The notes beneath the pieces were generated by a model. The model was not told the DNA's origin. It worked only from the letters and a program-made list of their open reading frames with translations, and made no database searches. The translations under genes were made by a program, and so were the position numbers. Positions 48,582 to 57,326 of a stretch of 64,000 bases of DNA are shown here, piece by piece. The stretch comes from Thermoleophilaceae bacterium (GTDB lineage Bacteria > Actinomycetota > Thermoleophilia > Solirubrobacterales > Thermoleophilaceae): NCBI GenBank assembly GCA_040901445.1, contig JBBDYQ010000007.1, positions 1 to 64,000 on the forward strand, given 5' to 3'. Numbering within the stretch: the first letter of the stretch is position 1; each line of letters begins with the position of its first letter.

Positions 48582-50155
48582 TTCAGCGTGATCTCGCGAC
48601 TGATCCTTGTCGTCGTTCCGCCGGCGCCATGCCAGACGGTCCGCCAGGTCTGCCCGGCAGATGCGGAGAGTGTCTGCGTCCAGTAGCCCATCGCGTTGCT
48701 CACCGGCACCGTCGCGGCGTTGCTCCAGCCACCCGACGCCGGGTCCTTGACCTGCAGGTACACCGTCTGCGGCGAGCCGTTCGGCGCGAAGCGCGTCTGC
48801 CCCCAGAAGAGGTAGGTGCCGCCACCGGCGTCGCGCGCCTCGAACGGCATCTCGTAGGCGAACGCGGCGAGCTTGGGCTGGCCGTCGGAGGTGTAGAGCC
48901 CGGACTGGTAGGTGAACCAGTACTGGCGCGAGTCGGGCTCGAAACGCGTCTGCGGCGGCACGTCGAGCAGCTGGAACTGCGTGTTGGCCAGGATGCGGTC
49001 GCTGCGGTAGGCGATGTAGTCGCCCACGTTCAGCCACTCGGCCTGGTCCACCTGAGTGACGCCGTTGATCGGGTCGGGCGGGTTGGACTCGTAGCCGAAC
49101 TCCGTGAGGTAGACCGGCATGTCCCGGTTGATGACCCGCGTGCGCCGGGCCACCTTGTCCAGCAGGCTGGGAAGGTCCTTGATGTTGGCGATCGAGATGG
49201 CGTCACGGTGCGGGTCGCGCTCGGTGGGCGGCAGGTCCTTCGTGTAGGGGTGATGGCCGAAGGCGACGCGCGGGAGCCGCTTGAGCACGCTGAGGCGCCT
49301 GACGCGGTCACACTTGCGAACCTTGGCCTTGCGGCCGCGGTAGCGGCGCAGGCGCCGGTCGAGGCAGAAGAGCTCGCGGATGAACTCAGCCGGCCGGATT
49401 GGCTTGCGCTCGCCGTGGCGGGTGGCTCCGAGCGGCGCGGTCTCGCCGATCAGGATGATGTCGTTGGTGTGCTCGGTGGCCACCAGCGCACGCACACCCT
49501 CGTAGAGGAGGTCGCGGTAGATGACCGGCGACATCGGCGTGTAGCCGCGCACGCCGCGGACGCGCTGCGACTGCGGCGTGAGCCAGCCGCCCTGGTTGGG
49601 CTCGTTGTAGACGCCCCACCAATCGACCCGCGGCAGAGGGCCGCGGTCGCCGTCCTCATCCTTGTAGCGGCCCGAGTAGCGGGTTCCCAGCGCCCGCATG
49701 AAGCGGCCCCACTGCTTGGGGTCGGGCTTCCAGGTGCGGCGGTTGGCCCGGCTGCGAGCCTTGGCGTGGGCCCAGCCGGGCCCGGGCCCGGTGACGCTGA
49801 AGTAGACCTGGATCCCGCGAGCCTGGGCGGCCCTGACGAGGTCGTCGTAGCGGTTCCAGTTGTCGTGGGGATAGGCGCTCGGCAGCGCGGTGCTGCGGCG
49901 CGGCTTGCGCTGCGGGGCGATGGCCTGCCACAGCACCGTGGCCCGCACGGCATCCACGCCGAGGGTCTTCATGATGTCGAGGGCCCGGTCGCGCTGCGAG
50001 CCGCTGCCGTAGACGAGCAGGTTGTCGTCCTGCATCACCGAGAGCATGTCCTCGGCGGCATGCGCCGGCGGCGGGGCGGCGGGCAGCAGGGCGACAGCGA
50101 GCGCGCAGGCCATCGCGCACGCTGCCACGAGTCCGTTCGGGCGGCGAGTCCTCAT
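48578..50155 (-). CDS. Secreted glycoside-hydrolase-like TIM-barrel protein, paralog 3
   Basis: 525 residues. Signal peptide (about 1-34, PAHA cleavage), barrel with E185 in YNEPN and E352 in LTEFG, HHPY at about 301-304, and a C-terminal beta domain rich in Thr and Trp. N-terminal MQDDNLLVYGSG parallels MDDQLLLGNS of paralog 1. ATG 50155 is chosen: it gives a proper signal peptide and has TACTCT nine bases upstream; a longer frame runs into the sodA terminator. Tandem duplication with paralog 2 is likely. Confidence 0.82.
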   Translation of the reverse strand: MRTRRPNGLVAACAMACALAVALLPAAPPPAHAAEDMLSVMQDDNLLVYGSGSQRDRALDIMKTLGVDAVRATVLWQAIAPQRKPRRSTALPSAYPHDNWNRYDDLVRAAQARGIQVYFSVTGPGPGWAHAKARSRANRRTWKPDPKQWGRFMRALGTRYSGRYKDEDGDRGPLPRVDWWGVYNEPNQGGWLTPQSQRVRGVRGYTPMSPVIYRDLLYEGVRALVATEHTNDIILIGETAPLGATRHGERKPIRPAEFIRELFCLDRRLRRYRGRKAKVRKCDRVRRLSVLKRLPRVAFGHHPYTKDLPPTERDPHRDAISIANIKDLPSLLDKVARRTRVINRDMPVYLTEFGYESNPPDPINGVTQVDQAEWLNVGDYIAYRSDRILANTQFQLLDVPPQTRFEPDSRQYWFTYQSGLYTSDGQPKLAAFAYEMPFEARDAGGGTYLFWGQTRFAPNGSPQTVYLQVKDPASGGWSNAATVPVSNAMGYWTQTLSASAGQTWRTVWHGAGGTTTRISREITLK

Positions 50156-50164
50156 CTGGCGGCC

Positions 50165-50170
50165 AGAGTA
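50165..50170 (-). promoter_or_regulatory. -10 box TACTCT for the glycosidase-like pair
   Basis: Minus-strand TACTCT ends 9 nt before ATG 50155, fitting a leaderless transcript starting after the sodA terminator. Confidence 0.5.
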
Positions 50171-50185
50171 CACACGATCGAAAGA

Positions 50186-50218
50186 AACGGGGACGACTCT
50201 TCGCGAGTCGCCCCCGTT
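50186..50218 (-). terminator. sodA terminator
   Basis: 14-bp stem with one mismatch (minus strand arm AACGGGGGCGACTC), loop GCGAA, followed by TTCTTTCGAT. It lies 28 nt after the sodA stop. Confidence 0.85.
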
Positions 50219-50245
50219 GAACAACTTGAGGCGCGAGACGTTGCG

Positions 50246-50854
50246 CTAGGACCGTGCGGATTCGTAGCGGCCGGCCACCGCGGACCAGTTCACCACGTTC
50301 CAGAAGGCGTCCAGATAGTCCGGGCGCTTGTTCTGGTACTTGAGGTAGTAGGCGTGCTCCCAGACGTCGGCTCCCAGCAGCGGCACCTGGCCGTCGCTCA
50401 CCGGAGAGTCCTGGTTCGGGGTGCTGGTTACCTCCAGGGCCGAGCCGGTCCATACGAGCCACGCCCAGCCGCTGCCGAACTGGCCCACGCCGGCGTCCTT
50501 GAACTTCGCCTTGAAGTCGTCGAAGGAGCCGAAGGCCTCGGCGATCGCGTCGGCCAGCGCGCCCTCGGGCTCGCCGCCGCCGTCCGGGCTCATGATCTCC
50601 CAGAAGAACGTGTGGTTCGCATGGCCCCCCGCGTTGTTGCGGACCGGGCCCTGCTTGTCGGAGGGGAGGGAGTCGAGGTTCCTCAGCACCTCCGCCACGT
50701 CCTTGTCGGCCCACTCCGTGCCCTCCAGGGCGCCGTTGGCCTTGTCCACGTACGCCTGGTGGTGCTTGTCGTGGTGCACGCGCATCGTGGCCTCGTCGAT
50801 GTGCGGCTCCAGCGCGTCGTAGGCGTAGGGAAGGTCGGGGACTTCATATGCCAT
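50246..50854 (-). CDS. sodA: Superoxide dismutase, Mn/Fe type
   Basis: 202 residues. Metal ligands H27 (RVHHDKHH), H81 ([10 protein letters not shown]), D163 and H167 ([11 protein letters not shown]). GGHANHTFF with Gly at the position that holds Gln in Fe-SOD leans to manganese, but metal choice is not proven. No signal peptide, so cytoplasmic unless released by other means. GAGAGGA ribosome site; a minus-strand TAACCT (50884-50889) may be its -10 box, overlapping that of proS. Confidence 0.95.
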   Translation of the reverse strand: MAYEVPDLPYAYDALEPHIDEATMRVHHDKHHQAYVDKANGALEGTEWADKDVAEVLRNLDSLPSDKQGPVRNNAGGHANHTFFWEIMSPDGGGEPEGALADAIAEAFGSFDDFKAKFKDAGVGQFGSGWAWLVWTGSALEVTSTPNQDSPVSDGQVPLLGADVWEHAYYLKYQNKRPDYLDAFWNVVNWSAVAGRYESARS

Positions 50855-50887
50855 GAGGGGTCCTCTCGTCGACGTTTCGCCGCAGGT

Positions 50888-50893
50888 TAGTGT
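50888..50893 (+). promoter_or_regulatory. -10 box TAGTGT for proS
   Basis: TAGTGT lies 8 nt before GTG 50902, fitting a leaderless transcript and favouring this start over GTG 50890. Confidence 0.45.
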
Positions 50894-50901
50894 TCGGCCG
50901 C

Positions 50902-52599
50902 GTGACCCGGCTCTCCAGCGCCTTCCTGCCCACCGTCAAGGACCCGCCCGCCGACGCCGAGGCGGTGTCGCACAAGCTGCTCGTCCGCGCGGGGCTCGTC
51001 CGCCAGCTCGGCTCCGGGCTGTGGACGTACCTGCCGGCCGGCTGGCGCGCGCACCGCCGGGCGGAGCAGATCGTGCGGGAGGAGCTCGACCGGATCGGCG
51101 CTCAGGAGATGCTCATGCCGGTGCTCCACCCGGCCGAGCCGTGGCAGCGCAGCGGCCGCTACGCGAGCACCGAGCTGTTCAAGCTCGACGACCGCAAGGG
51201 CGCGCCCCACGTGCTGGCCATGACACACGAGGAGGTGGTCACCCTCCACGTCGCGCGCGATGTCCGCTCTTACCGCGACCTCCCGCTGATCCTCTACCAC
51301 TTCCAGATCAAGGAGCGCGACGAGCCGCGCCCCCGCGCCGGGCTGCTGCGCACCCGCGAGTTCATCATGAAGGACTCCTACACGTTCGACCGCGACCGCG
51401 AGGGGCTGGACCGCCAGTACGACCTGCACGTGGGCGCCTACGACCGCATTTTCGACCGGACCGGGCTGGAGTGGTACCGGGTCGAGTCCGACGTCGGGAT
51501 GATGGGCGGCTTCGGCGCCCACGAGTACATGGCGCCGTGCGCGGCCGGCGAGAACGAGGTGGCGCTCTCGAACGCCGGCTACGCGGCCAACGTGGAGGTG
51601 GCGGCCGCCACGGCGCAGCCGGTGCAGGGCCTGCCCGAGCCGCTCGGCGCGCCGGCGCCGGTGGACACTCCCGGCGCGGCCACGGTCGAGCAGGTCACCG
51701 GGGCGCTCGGCGTGCCCGCCGGAGCGCTCGTCAAGGCCTTCCCGGTGATCGTCGAGGATCGCGGGCCCCTGCTCGTGGTCATCCGCGGCGACCACCGCCT
51801 CAACGAGTTCAAGCTCCAGAACGCGCTCGGGGCCGTGGCGCGCCCCGCGCAGGAGGACGAGCTGCGCAGCGAGTTCGGCACGCACCCCGGGTTCATCGGA
51901 CCGGTGGGCGCCGCCGTGCCGGTGCTCGCCGACGAGGCGCTGCGGGGCCTGCGCGGCCTCGTGGCCGGGGCCAACGAGCCCGATCGCCACCTGCGCGGCG
52001 TGGAGCCCGGCCGCGACTTCGAGCCCCAGTGGGCGGACGTGCGCTCCGTGGAGGCGGGTGACACCTGCCCGCAGGGGGCCGAGATCCGCGTGGAGACCGC
52101 CATCGAGGTGGGCAACATCTTCAAGCTCGGCACCCGCTACTCCGAGCCGCTCGGCGCCACCTACCTCGACGAGTCGGGCAGGGAGCAGCTCATATGGATG
52201 GGCTCCTACGGCATCGGGCCTGCCCGCATCCTCGCCGCGGCGGTGGAGCAGTTCGCCGACGAGCAGGGCATCTCGTGGCCGCGCGCGCTCGCGCCGTGGG
52301 ACGTCGCGCTGGTCACGCTCGGCAAGGAGGGGGAGGAGGCCCGCACGGTGGCCGACCGGCTCTACGAGGAGCTGCGCGAGGCCGGGCTCGAGAGCCTCTA
52401 CGACGACCGCGCGTCCAGCGCCGGCGAGAAGTTCGCCGACGCCGAGCTCGTGGGCTGCCCGCTGCGGCTCACCGTGGGCAGGCGCGGCATCGAAGCAGGG
52501 GAGGTGGAAGCGCAGATCCGGCGCGGCCGCGAGAGCCGCTCGCTGCCGCTCGAGGGCGCCGCCGCCGCGGCCGCGGAGCTGTGGCGCGCCCTCCCCTGA
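50902..52599 (+). CDS. proS: Prolyl-tRNA synthetase, bacterial type with editing domain
   Basis: 565 residues. Class II motifs: motif 1 region [17 protein letters not shown], motif 2 [12 protein letters not shown]-like [12 protein letters not shown], and motif 3 [13 protein letters not shown]. The YbaK-like cis-editing insert lies between motifs 2 and 3 (about 230-380, with VKAFPV and FKLQNALG). The C-terminal anticodon domain starts about 440. It charges tRNA-Pro and removes mischarged Ala. GTG 50902 is chosen; GTG 50890 would put the start inside the likely promoter. Confidence 0.96.
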   Translation: MTRLSSAFLPTVKDPPADAEAVSHKLLVRAGLVRQLGSGLWTYLPAGWRAHRRAEQIVREELDRIGAQEMLMPVLHPAEPWQRSGRYASTELFKLDDRKGAPHVLAMTHEEVVTLHVARDVRSYRDLPLILYHFQIKERDEPRPRAGLLRTREFIMKDSYTFDRDREGLDRQYDLHVGAYDRIFDRTGLEWYRVESDVGMMGGFGAHEYMAPCAAGENEVALSNAGYAANVEVAAATAQPVQGLPEPLGAPAPVDTPGAATVEQVTGALGVPAGALVKAFPVIVEDRGPLLVVIRGDHRLNEFKLQNALGAVARPAQEDELRSEFGTHPGFIGPVGAAVPVLADEALRGLRGLVAGANEPDRHLRGVEPGRDFEPQWADVRSVEAGDTCPQGAEIRVETAIEVGNIFKLGTRYSEPLGATYLDESGREQLIWMGSYGIGPARILAAAVEQFADEQGISWPRALAPWDVALVTLGKEGEEARTVADRLYEELREAGLESLYDDRASSAGEKFADAELVGCPLRLTVGRRGIEAGEVEAQIRRGRESRSLPLEGAAAAAAELWRALP

Positions 52600-53204
52600 C
52601 CACCCGCCGGCTGCTCGGGCTCGACCGCTCGGGCCCGCCGCCGGCCGAGACCCTCGCCGGGGCGCCTCTGCGTCCATGGACGCTGCCCAACGTCGTCGGC
52701 TTCGTGAGGATCGGGCTCGTTCCGGTCTTCCTGGTGCTGGCCCTGGGCTCGGGCGACGGGCGCGTGGCGTCCGCCTCGATCGTCTACGCGGTCATCGGGG
52801 GCACCGACTACCTCGACGGGATGATCGCGCGCGTGACCGGCCAGTACAGCCGGCTCGGCACGCTGATGGACCCCCTCGTGGACCGGCTGCTGGTGGTGTC
52901 GGGCGTGGTCGTGGCCTGGCACTTCGAGCTGCTGCCGCGCTGGGCCCTGGCCGTGCTCGCCGCGCGCGAGCTGTTCATGCTGGGCCTCACGCAGTGGGCG
53001 CTGCGCCGCGGACTGGCCGAGCTGAAGATCAACATGGTCGGCCGCTGGGCGGTGTGGCCCACGATGTTCTCGATCTTCCTCGCCATGGTCTCGGTGACGT
53101 GGGTGGCCGACGCCCTGCTCTACCTGGGCCTGGCCATGACACTGTGGGCCACGGCGCTGTACGTTCGTGACGGCATGCAAGCCGCGTCCCAGACCCTCAA
53201 GTAG
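52581..53204 (+). CDS. CDP-alcohol phosphatidyltransferase
   Basis: 207 residues, about five to six membrane segments. The family signature D-x2-DG-x2-AR-x8-G-x3-D-x3-D is complete in DYLDGMIARVTGQYSRLGTL continuing MDPLVDR. By similarity to PgsA/cardiolipin synthase it would join CDP-diacylglycerol (from CdsA) to glycerol-3-phosphate or another alcohol. Start GTG 52581 overlaps the proS end by 19 bases. The basic N-terminus is cytoplasmic. Confidence 0.9.
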   Translation: MARPPLTTRRLLGLDRSGPPPAETLAGAPLRPWTLPNVVGFVRIGLVPVFLVLALGSGDGRVASASIVYAVIGGTDYLDGMIARVTGQYSRLGTLMDPLVDRLLVVSGVVVAWHFELLPRWALAVLAARELFMLGLTQWALRRGLAELKINMVGRWAVWPTMFSIFLAMVSVTWVADALLYLGLAMTLWATALYVRDGMQAASQTLK

Positions 53205-53209
53205 GGGTT

Positions 53210-53215
53210 TATACT
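53210..53215 (+). promoter_or_regulatory. -10 box TATACT for the rsiG-like operon
   Basis: TATACT, the best -10 match in the window, six bases after the upstream stop. A ~31-nt leader with GGAGG (53239-53243) leads to ATG 53253. Confidence 0.6.
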
Positions 53216-53252
53216 CGCCGTTCCCGTCACTCCCGGCCGGAGGTACCAACCC

Positions 53253-53513
53253 ATGGACGAGACATTCCCCGATCTTGGCGCGTTGTCGGATCAGGAGCTC
53301 AAGGACCTGATCTCAGCGCTCACCGAGGAGGAGCAGGAGGTGTCGTACCGCCGGCGCATCCTGCACGGGAAGATCGACATCCTGCGGGCCGAGCTCGTCA
53401 ACCGCCTGCGGCGCAAGCACGAGGACGGCGAGCCCGTGATCTCCGGCGCGGACGTCCAGCAGCTCACGGACATCCTTGCGGGGAAGGGCGCGCCGAAGGG
53501 CGAAGAGCGCTGA
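53253..53513 (+). CDS. rsiG: RsiG-like c-di-GMP-binding anti-sigma factor candidate
   Basis: 86 residues, helical hairpin. Streptomyces RsiG sequesters sigma-WhiG when bound to c-di-GMP through E-x3-S-x2-R-x3-Q-x3-D. Here the motif is E27-x3-S31-x2-R34-x3-H38-x3-D42, with His for Gln. A single-copy motif means a homodimer would be needed, as described for the Rubrobacter protein. The rest (FPDLGALSDQELKDLI, then ILRAELVNRLRRKHE) fits the same family, often labelled aerial mycelium formation protein. It begins an operon with FHA and MerR genes. Function is inference from the motif. Confidence 0.6.
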   Translation: MDETFPDLGALSDQELKDLISALTEEEQEVSYRRRILHGKIDILRAELVNRLRRKHEDGEPVISGADVQQLTDILAGKGAPKGEER

Positions 53514-53516
53514 ACC

Positions 53517-53975
53517 GTGCACTGCTCCGAGTGCGGCTTCGTCAACAGCGACGGCGCCAACTACTGCCAGAAGTGTGGCGCCTTCCTGGGTGACGCCCGG
53601 GAGTCCGGCGACACCACGATCGGCTACCAGATCGGCGACACCGGCGAGCTTTCACCGGTGGACCTCGATCGCGTGGCCTCGGAGGGCGCCACGCTCGTCA
53701 TCCGCGCCGGCGGCGGGCGGTCGGGCGAGAGCTTCGCGGTGGCGGGCGAGCGGATGGCGATCGGGCGCACACCCGAGGCGGAGGTCTTCCTCGACGACGT
53801 CACGGTCTCGCGCAACCACGCCCTCCTGGTGCGGCGCCGGGACGGCCTCTACATCGACGACCTCGGCTCGCTCAACGGCACGTACGTGAACAGGCGCCGG
53901 ATCGAGTCGCACCAGCTCGCCGACGGGGACGAGCTGCAAATCGGCAAGTACAAGCTGACCTACCTCGAACGGTGA
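53517..53975 (+). CDS. Zinc-ribbon FHA-domain protein, GarA-like
   Basis: 152 residues. N-terminal zinc ribbon (C3, C6, C17, C20), a short Thr-containing linker (GDTTIGYQIGD), and a C-terminal FHA domain (about 60-150) with IGRTPEAEVFLDD, TVSRNHALLVRR and DDLGSLNGTYVNRRRI. FHA domains bind phospho-Thr peptides. In mycobacteria GarA, an FHA protein phosphorylated on an N-terminal Thr pair, lies beside a MerR gene, as here. GTG start three bases after the rsiG-like stop; GTGA overlap with the MerR gene. Confidence 0.9.
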   Translation: MHCSECGFVNSDGANYCQKCGAFLGDARESGDTTIGYQIGDTGELSPVDLDRVASEGATLVIRAGGGRSGESFAVAGERMAIGRTPEAEVFLDDVTVSRNHALLVRRRDGLYIDDLGSLNGTYVNRRRIESHQLADGDELQIGKYKLTYLER

Positions 53976-54721
53976 GCGAGGGCAACGGAAAGAGCGAGCC
54001 GGGCGTGGCCGCGACGGTCGGGCAGAAGGCCGCGACCATCGGCGCGGTCGTCAAGCAGCTCGAGCGCGAGTTCCCCGACATCTCGATCTCCAAGATCCGC
54101 TACCTCGAGGACCAGAAGCTGCTGTCGCCGCGGCGCACTCAGGGCGGCTACCGCCTCTACACGCAGGCCGACGTCGAGCGCCTGCGCACCATCCTCCGCC
54201 TCCAGCGCGACGAGTACCTGCCGCTGCGCGTCATCCGCCAGGAGCTGGCCGCGGGCCGCACGGACGCCGAGGCGCCGCCCGAGGCCGGCCCCGCGGACCC
54301 GCGCCCGATGCGCCGCGCCTCGGTCACGGTGAAGGGACCGGGCGCGCGCTATCCGCTGGAGGAGGTCGTGGACGAGACCGGCGCCGAGCCCCAGCTCGTG
54401 CGCGAGCTCGAGGAGTTCGGCGTGATCCGGGGCGAGCGCCAGGACGGGGAGCTGCTCTACGACGAGACCGAGCGCGAGATCATCCGCGCCTGCGCGGAGC
54501 TCGCCCGCTTCGGCGTGGCGGGCCGCAACCTGCGCGTCTTCCGCACCTCGGCCGACCGCGAGGCCAGCCTGCTGGAGCAGATCCTGGCGCCGTCGCTGCG
54601 ATCCCGGAACCCGGCGCGCCGCAAGGAGGCCCTGGAGGCGCTCGAGAACCTCGCCGCGATCACGTCGCACCTCAAGCACCTGCTGCTCGTGCGGGACCTG
54701 CGCAAGGTTGCCTCTTCGTGA
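53972..54721 (+). CDS. MerR-family regulator, FtsR-like
   Basis: 249 residues. N-terminal MerR helix-turn-helix (about 22-95) with ISISKIRYLEDQKLLSPRRT and GYRLYTQADVERLRTI, then an effector-like C-terminal part with helices to residue 245. Order FHA-MerR matches the mycobacterial GarA-FtsR locus, whose MerR protein activates ftsZ. Target here unknown. GTG start coupled to the FHA gene; GTGA overlap with apt. Confidence 0.88.
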   Translation: MSEGNGKSEPGVAATVGQKAATIGAVVKQLEREFPDISISKIRYLEDQKLLSPRRTQGGYRLYTQADVERLRTILRLQRDEYLPLRVIRQELAAGRTDAEAPPEAGPADPRPMRRASVTVKGPGARYPLEEVVDETGAEPQLVRELEEFGVIRGERQDGELLYDETEREIIRACAELARFGVAGRNLRVFRTSADREASLLEQILAPSLRSRNPARRKEALEALENLAAITSHLKHLLLVRDLRKVASS

Positions 54722-55245
54722 CGGGCCCCGATCTGCGCGAGCACATCCGCGACGTGCCCGACTACCCGAAGGCGGGCATCGTCTTCAAGGACATCACCCC
54801 GCTGTTCCTCGACCCCGCCGCGCTCAACCACACCATCGACCTCCTGGCCGGCTACGCGCGCGAGCAGCGGGTGGACTGCGTGGTGGCAGCCGAGGCGCGC
54901 GGCTTCGTGCTCGGCGGCGCGGTGGCCGCCCGCATCGACGCGGGCTTCATTCCGGCGCGCAAGCCGGAGAAGCTCCCGCGCGAGGTGCGCTCGGTCCAGT
55001 ACGAGCTCGAGTACGGCCTCGACACCATCGAGATCCACCGCGACGCCCTTGCCCACGGCACGCGCGTGCTGGTGCACGACGACCTGATCGCCACCGGCGG
55101 CACGGCCAAGGCCTGCTGCGACCTGGTGGAGCAGGCGGGCGCCGAGGTGGTTGGATGCGTGTTCGTGATCGAGCTCGCCTTCCTCCACGGCCGCGACAGG
55201 CTGGTGCCCCACGACGTGCACAGCCTGCTGAGCTACGAGGCGTGA
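54718..55245 (+). CDS. apt: Adenine phosphoribosyltransferase
   Basis: 175 residues. N-terminal IRDVPDYPKAGIVFKDITPL, EARGFVLGGAVA, RKPEKLPREV and PRPP-binding VLVHDDLIATGGTAKA. It salvages adenine to AMP. GTG start coupled to the MerR gene; its TGA overlaps the next ATG by one base (TGATG). Confidence 0.96.
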   Translation: MTGPDLREHIRDVPDYPKAGIVFKDITPLFLDPAALNHTIDLLAGYAREQRVDCVVAAEARGFVLGGAVAARIDAGFIPARKPEKLPREVRSVQYELEYGLDTIEIHRDALAHGTRVLVHDDLIATGGTAKACCDLVEQAGAEVVGCVFVIELAFLHGRDRLVPHDVHSLLSYEA

Positions 55246-55682
55246 TGCCGGTCGTCTCCCGGGTCCGCGACGTCGCCGCGCCGCGGCAGGACGTCTGGGA
55301 CCTCGTCTCCGATCCCCATCATCTGCCGCGCTGGTGGCCGGGCGTCGTGCGCGTGGAGGAGGCATCGCCGCTGGCATGGACCATGGTGCTCGCCACCGAC
55401 AAGGGCAAGGCGATCCGCGCGGACTTCACCCGCGAGGCCGCCGACGAGCCACGCCGGCTGGCGTGGCGCCAGGAGCTGCTCGAGTCTCCCTTCGAGCGCA
55501 TCCTGCGCGAGTCGTCCGTCGAGATCGGTCTCGAGCCGGGTGAGGGGGGCACGAGGGTGAGGCTGACCGCCGTCCGCCGCCTGCGCGGACTTTCCCGCCT
55601 GGGCGGCTTCATGGTCCGCCGCGCGACGCGCCGCCAGCTCGGCGAGGCGCTCGACGGCCTGGAGGGGGCGGTGGGCCGATGA
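55245..55682 (+). CDS. SRPBCC-family protein
   Basis: 145 residues, START-like fold: VSRVRDVAAPRQDVWDLVSD and LPRWWPGVVRVEE at the N-terminus, alternating strands, and a C-terminal amphipathic helix RRQLGEALDGLEGAV. These small proteins bind hydrophobic ligands or act as cyclases/dehydratases; no more can be said. Coupled to apt and, by ATGA, to the flavoenzyme downstream, so a shared lipid task is possible. Confidence 0.87.
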   Translation: MPVVSRVRDVAAPRQDVWDLVSDPHHLPRWWPGVVRVEEASPLAWTMVLATDKGKAIRADFTREAADEPRRLAWRQELLESPFERILRESSVEIGLEPGEGGTRVRLTAVRRLRGLSRLGGFMVRRATRRQLGEALDGLEGAVGR

Positions 55683-57316
55683 GGGACCCGCTCGCACCGC
55701 GGATGCGCTGGTGGGGCTGGGGCGAGGACGACCGCGCCGGCGGTCTGCCTGCGCACGCGGAGGCGCTGCTGCGCGACGAGTTCGGCGCCGGCGGTGACCG
55801 GGTGCCGCGTGTGGACCTCGACGACGTCCGGATCTCCGCCTCCGTGTACCCGGGCGGCCTGCGCGAGCGCCTGCTGAAGATCGTGGGCGAGGGCCACGTG
55901 CGCGACGACCGCCTGTCGCGGGTCTCGCACGCGCTGGGCCGCAGCTACATCGACCTGTTGAGGCTGCGCGGCGGTGACGGGTCGAGCGCGCCCGACGCCG
56001 TGGTGTATCCGGGCTCCCACGACGAGGTGGCAGCGGTGCTCGCCGCCTGTGCCGAGGCGGGAACGGCGGTCACGCCGTTCGGCGGCGGCACGAGCGTCGT
56101 GGGAGGCGTAGAGCCGCTGCGAGACGGCTTCTCGGCGGCCATCTCGCTCGACCTCGCGCGCATGGACCGCCTCCTGAGCGCGGACCTCCGCTCGCTGTCG
56201 GCCACCTTCGCCCCGGGCATCACCGGCCCCCGTGCCGAGGCCGCGCTGTCTGCGCGCGGGCTCACCCTGGGTCACTATCCGCAGTCGTTCGAGTACGCAA
56301 CCATCGGCGGCTTCGTGGCCACGCGGTCCGCGGGCCAGGCGTCCACGGGCTACGGGCGCATCGACGAGCTCGTGCTCGGGCTGCGCTGCGCGTCCCCGGC
56401 GGGCGAGATCGGCGCACGCACCGTGCCGGCCTCCGCCGCGGGCCCGGCGCTGCGCGAGCTGCTGGTGGGCTCGGAGGGCGTCCTCGGGGTGGTCACCGAG
56501 GTCACGCTCGGCGTGCGCCGGGCGCCCGAGGCGCGACGCTTCGAGGGCTGGTCCTTTCGCTCCTTCGAGGAGGGCGCGGAGGCATTCCGCGCGATGGAGC
56601 AGGCGGAGGCCTCACCCGACGTGGCGCGGTTGTCCGACGAGGAGGAGACCCGCATCTCCATGGCGCTGGCCTCCTCGGGCTCGGCCCTGGAGCGGGCAGG
56701 CAAGGCCTACCTGCGCGTTCGCGGCCACGAGGGCGGCTGCATCGTGATCGCGGGCTTCGAGGGCGACGCACGCGAGGTGGAGCGCCGGCGCGCGCGGACG
56801 GCGGCCGCGCTCCGCGATGCCGGAGCGATGGCGCTCGGCGAGCGCCCCGGGCGCTCCTGGGAGCGCAACCGCTACGGCGGCCCCTACCTGCGCGACCACC
56901 TGCTCGACCGCGGCGTGCTCGTGGAGACCCTGGAGACCGCGGCCACGTGGAGCAACCTCCACGATGTCTACCGCGGCGTGGGCCACGCTCTGCGGAGCAC
57001 CCTGTCGGCCCGCGGGACGCCGCCCGTCGTGATGTGCCACGTCTCCCACCTCTATCCGGCGGGGGCGTCGCTCTACTTCACCGTCCTGGCGCGCCAGGAG
57101 GAGGGCGCCGAGGTGGAGCAGTGGCGCGCCGCGAAGACCGCCGCCAGCGACGCCATCCTCGCCGCGGGCGGCACGATCACCCACCACCACGCGGTCGGCG
57201 CCGACCATGCACCGTGGCTCGGTCGCGAGGTGGGCGAGCTCGGGCTCGACGTGCTCCGGGCGGCCAAGGAGCGGCTGGACCCAGCCGGGATCATGAACCC
57301 CGGCAAGCTCCTGTAG
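55679..57316 (+). CDS. FAD-linked oxidase, alkyl-DHAP-synthase-like
   Basis: 545 residues, VAO-type flavoenzyme. FAD-binding PFGGGTSVVGGVEP, the block GHYPQSFEYATIGGFVATRS with GYGRIDELVLG, and the HHHAVG motif near the C-terminus match alkyldihydroxyacetonephosphate synthase, which swaps an acyl for an alkyl chain to make ether lipids. It ends DPAGIMNPGKLL, as the family does. D-lactate or glycolate-type oxidase is the alternative. The N-terminal ~100 residues contain WWGWGEDD as in that family. ATGA overlap with the SRPBCC gene. Confidence 0.88.
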   Translation: MRDPLAPRMRWWGWGEDDRAGGLPAHAEALLRDEFGAGGDRVPRVDLDDVRISASVYPGGLRERLLKIVGEGHVRDDRLSRVSHALGRSYIDLLRLRGGDGSSAPDAVVYPGSHDEVAAVLAACAEAGTAVTPFGGGTSVVGGVEPLRDGFSAAISLDLARMDRLLSADLRSLSATFAPGITGPRAEAALSARGLTLGHYPQSFEYATIGGFVATRSAGQASTGYGRIDELVLGLRCASPAGEIGARTVPASAAGPALRELLVGSEGVLGVVTEVTLGVRRAPEARRFEGWSFRSFEEGAEAFRAMEQAEASPDVARLSDEEETRISMALASSGSALERAGKAYLRVRGHEGGCIVIAGFEGDAREVERRRARTAAALRDAGAMALGERPGRSWERNRYGGPYLRDHLLDRGVLVETLETAATWSNLHDVYRGVGHALRSTLSARGTPPVVMCHVSHLYPAGASLYFTVLARQEEGAEVEQWRAAKTAASDAILAAGGTITHHHAVGADHAPWLGREVGELGLDVLRAAKERLDPAGIMNPGKLL

Positions 57317-57326
57317 TTGCCGCCGC

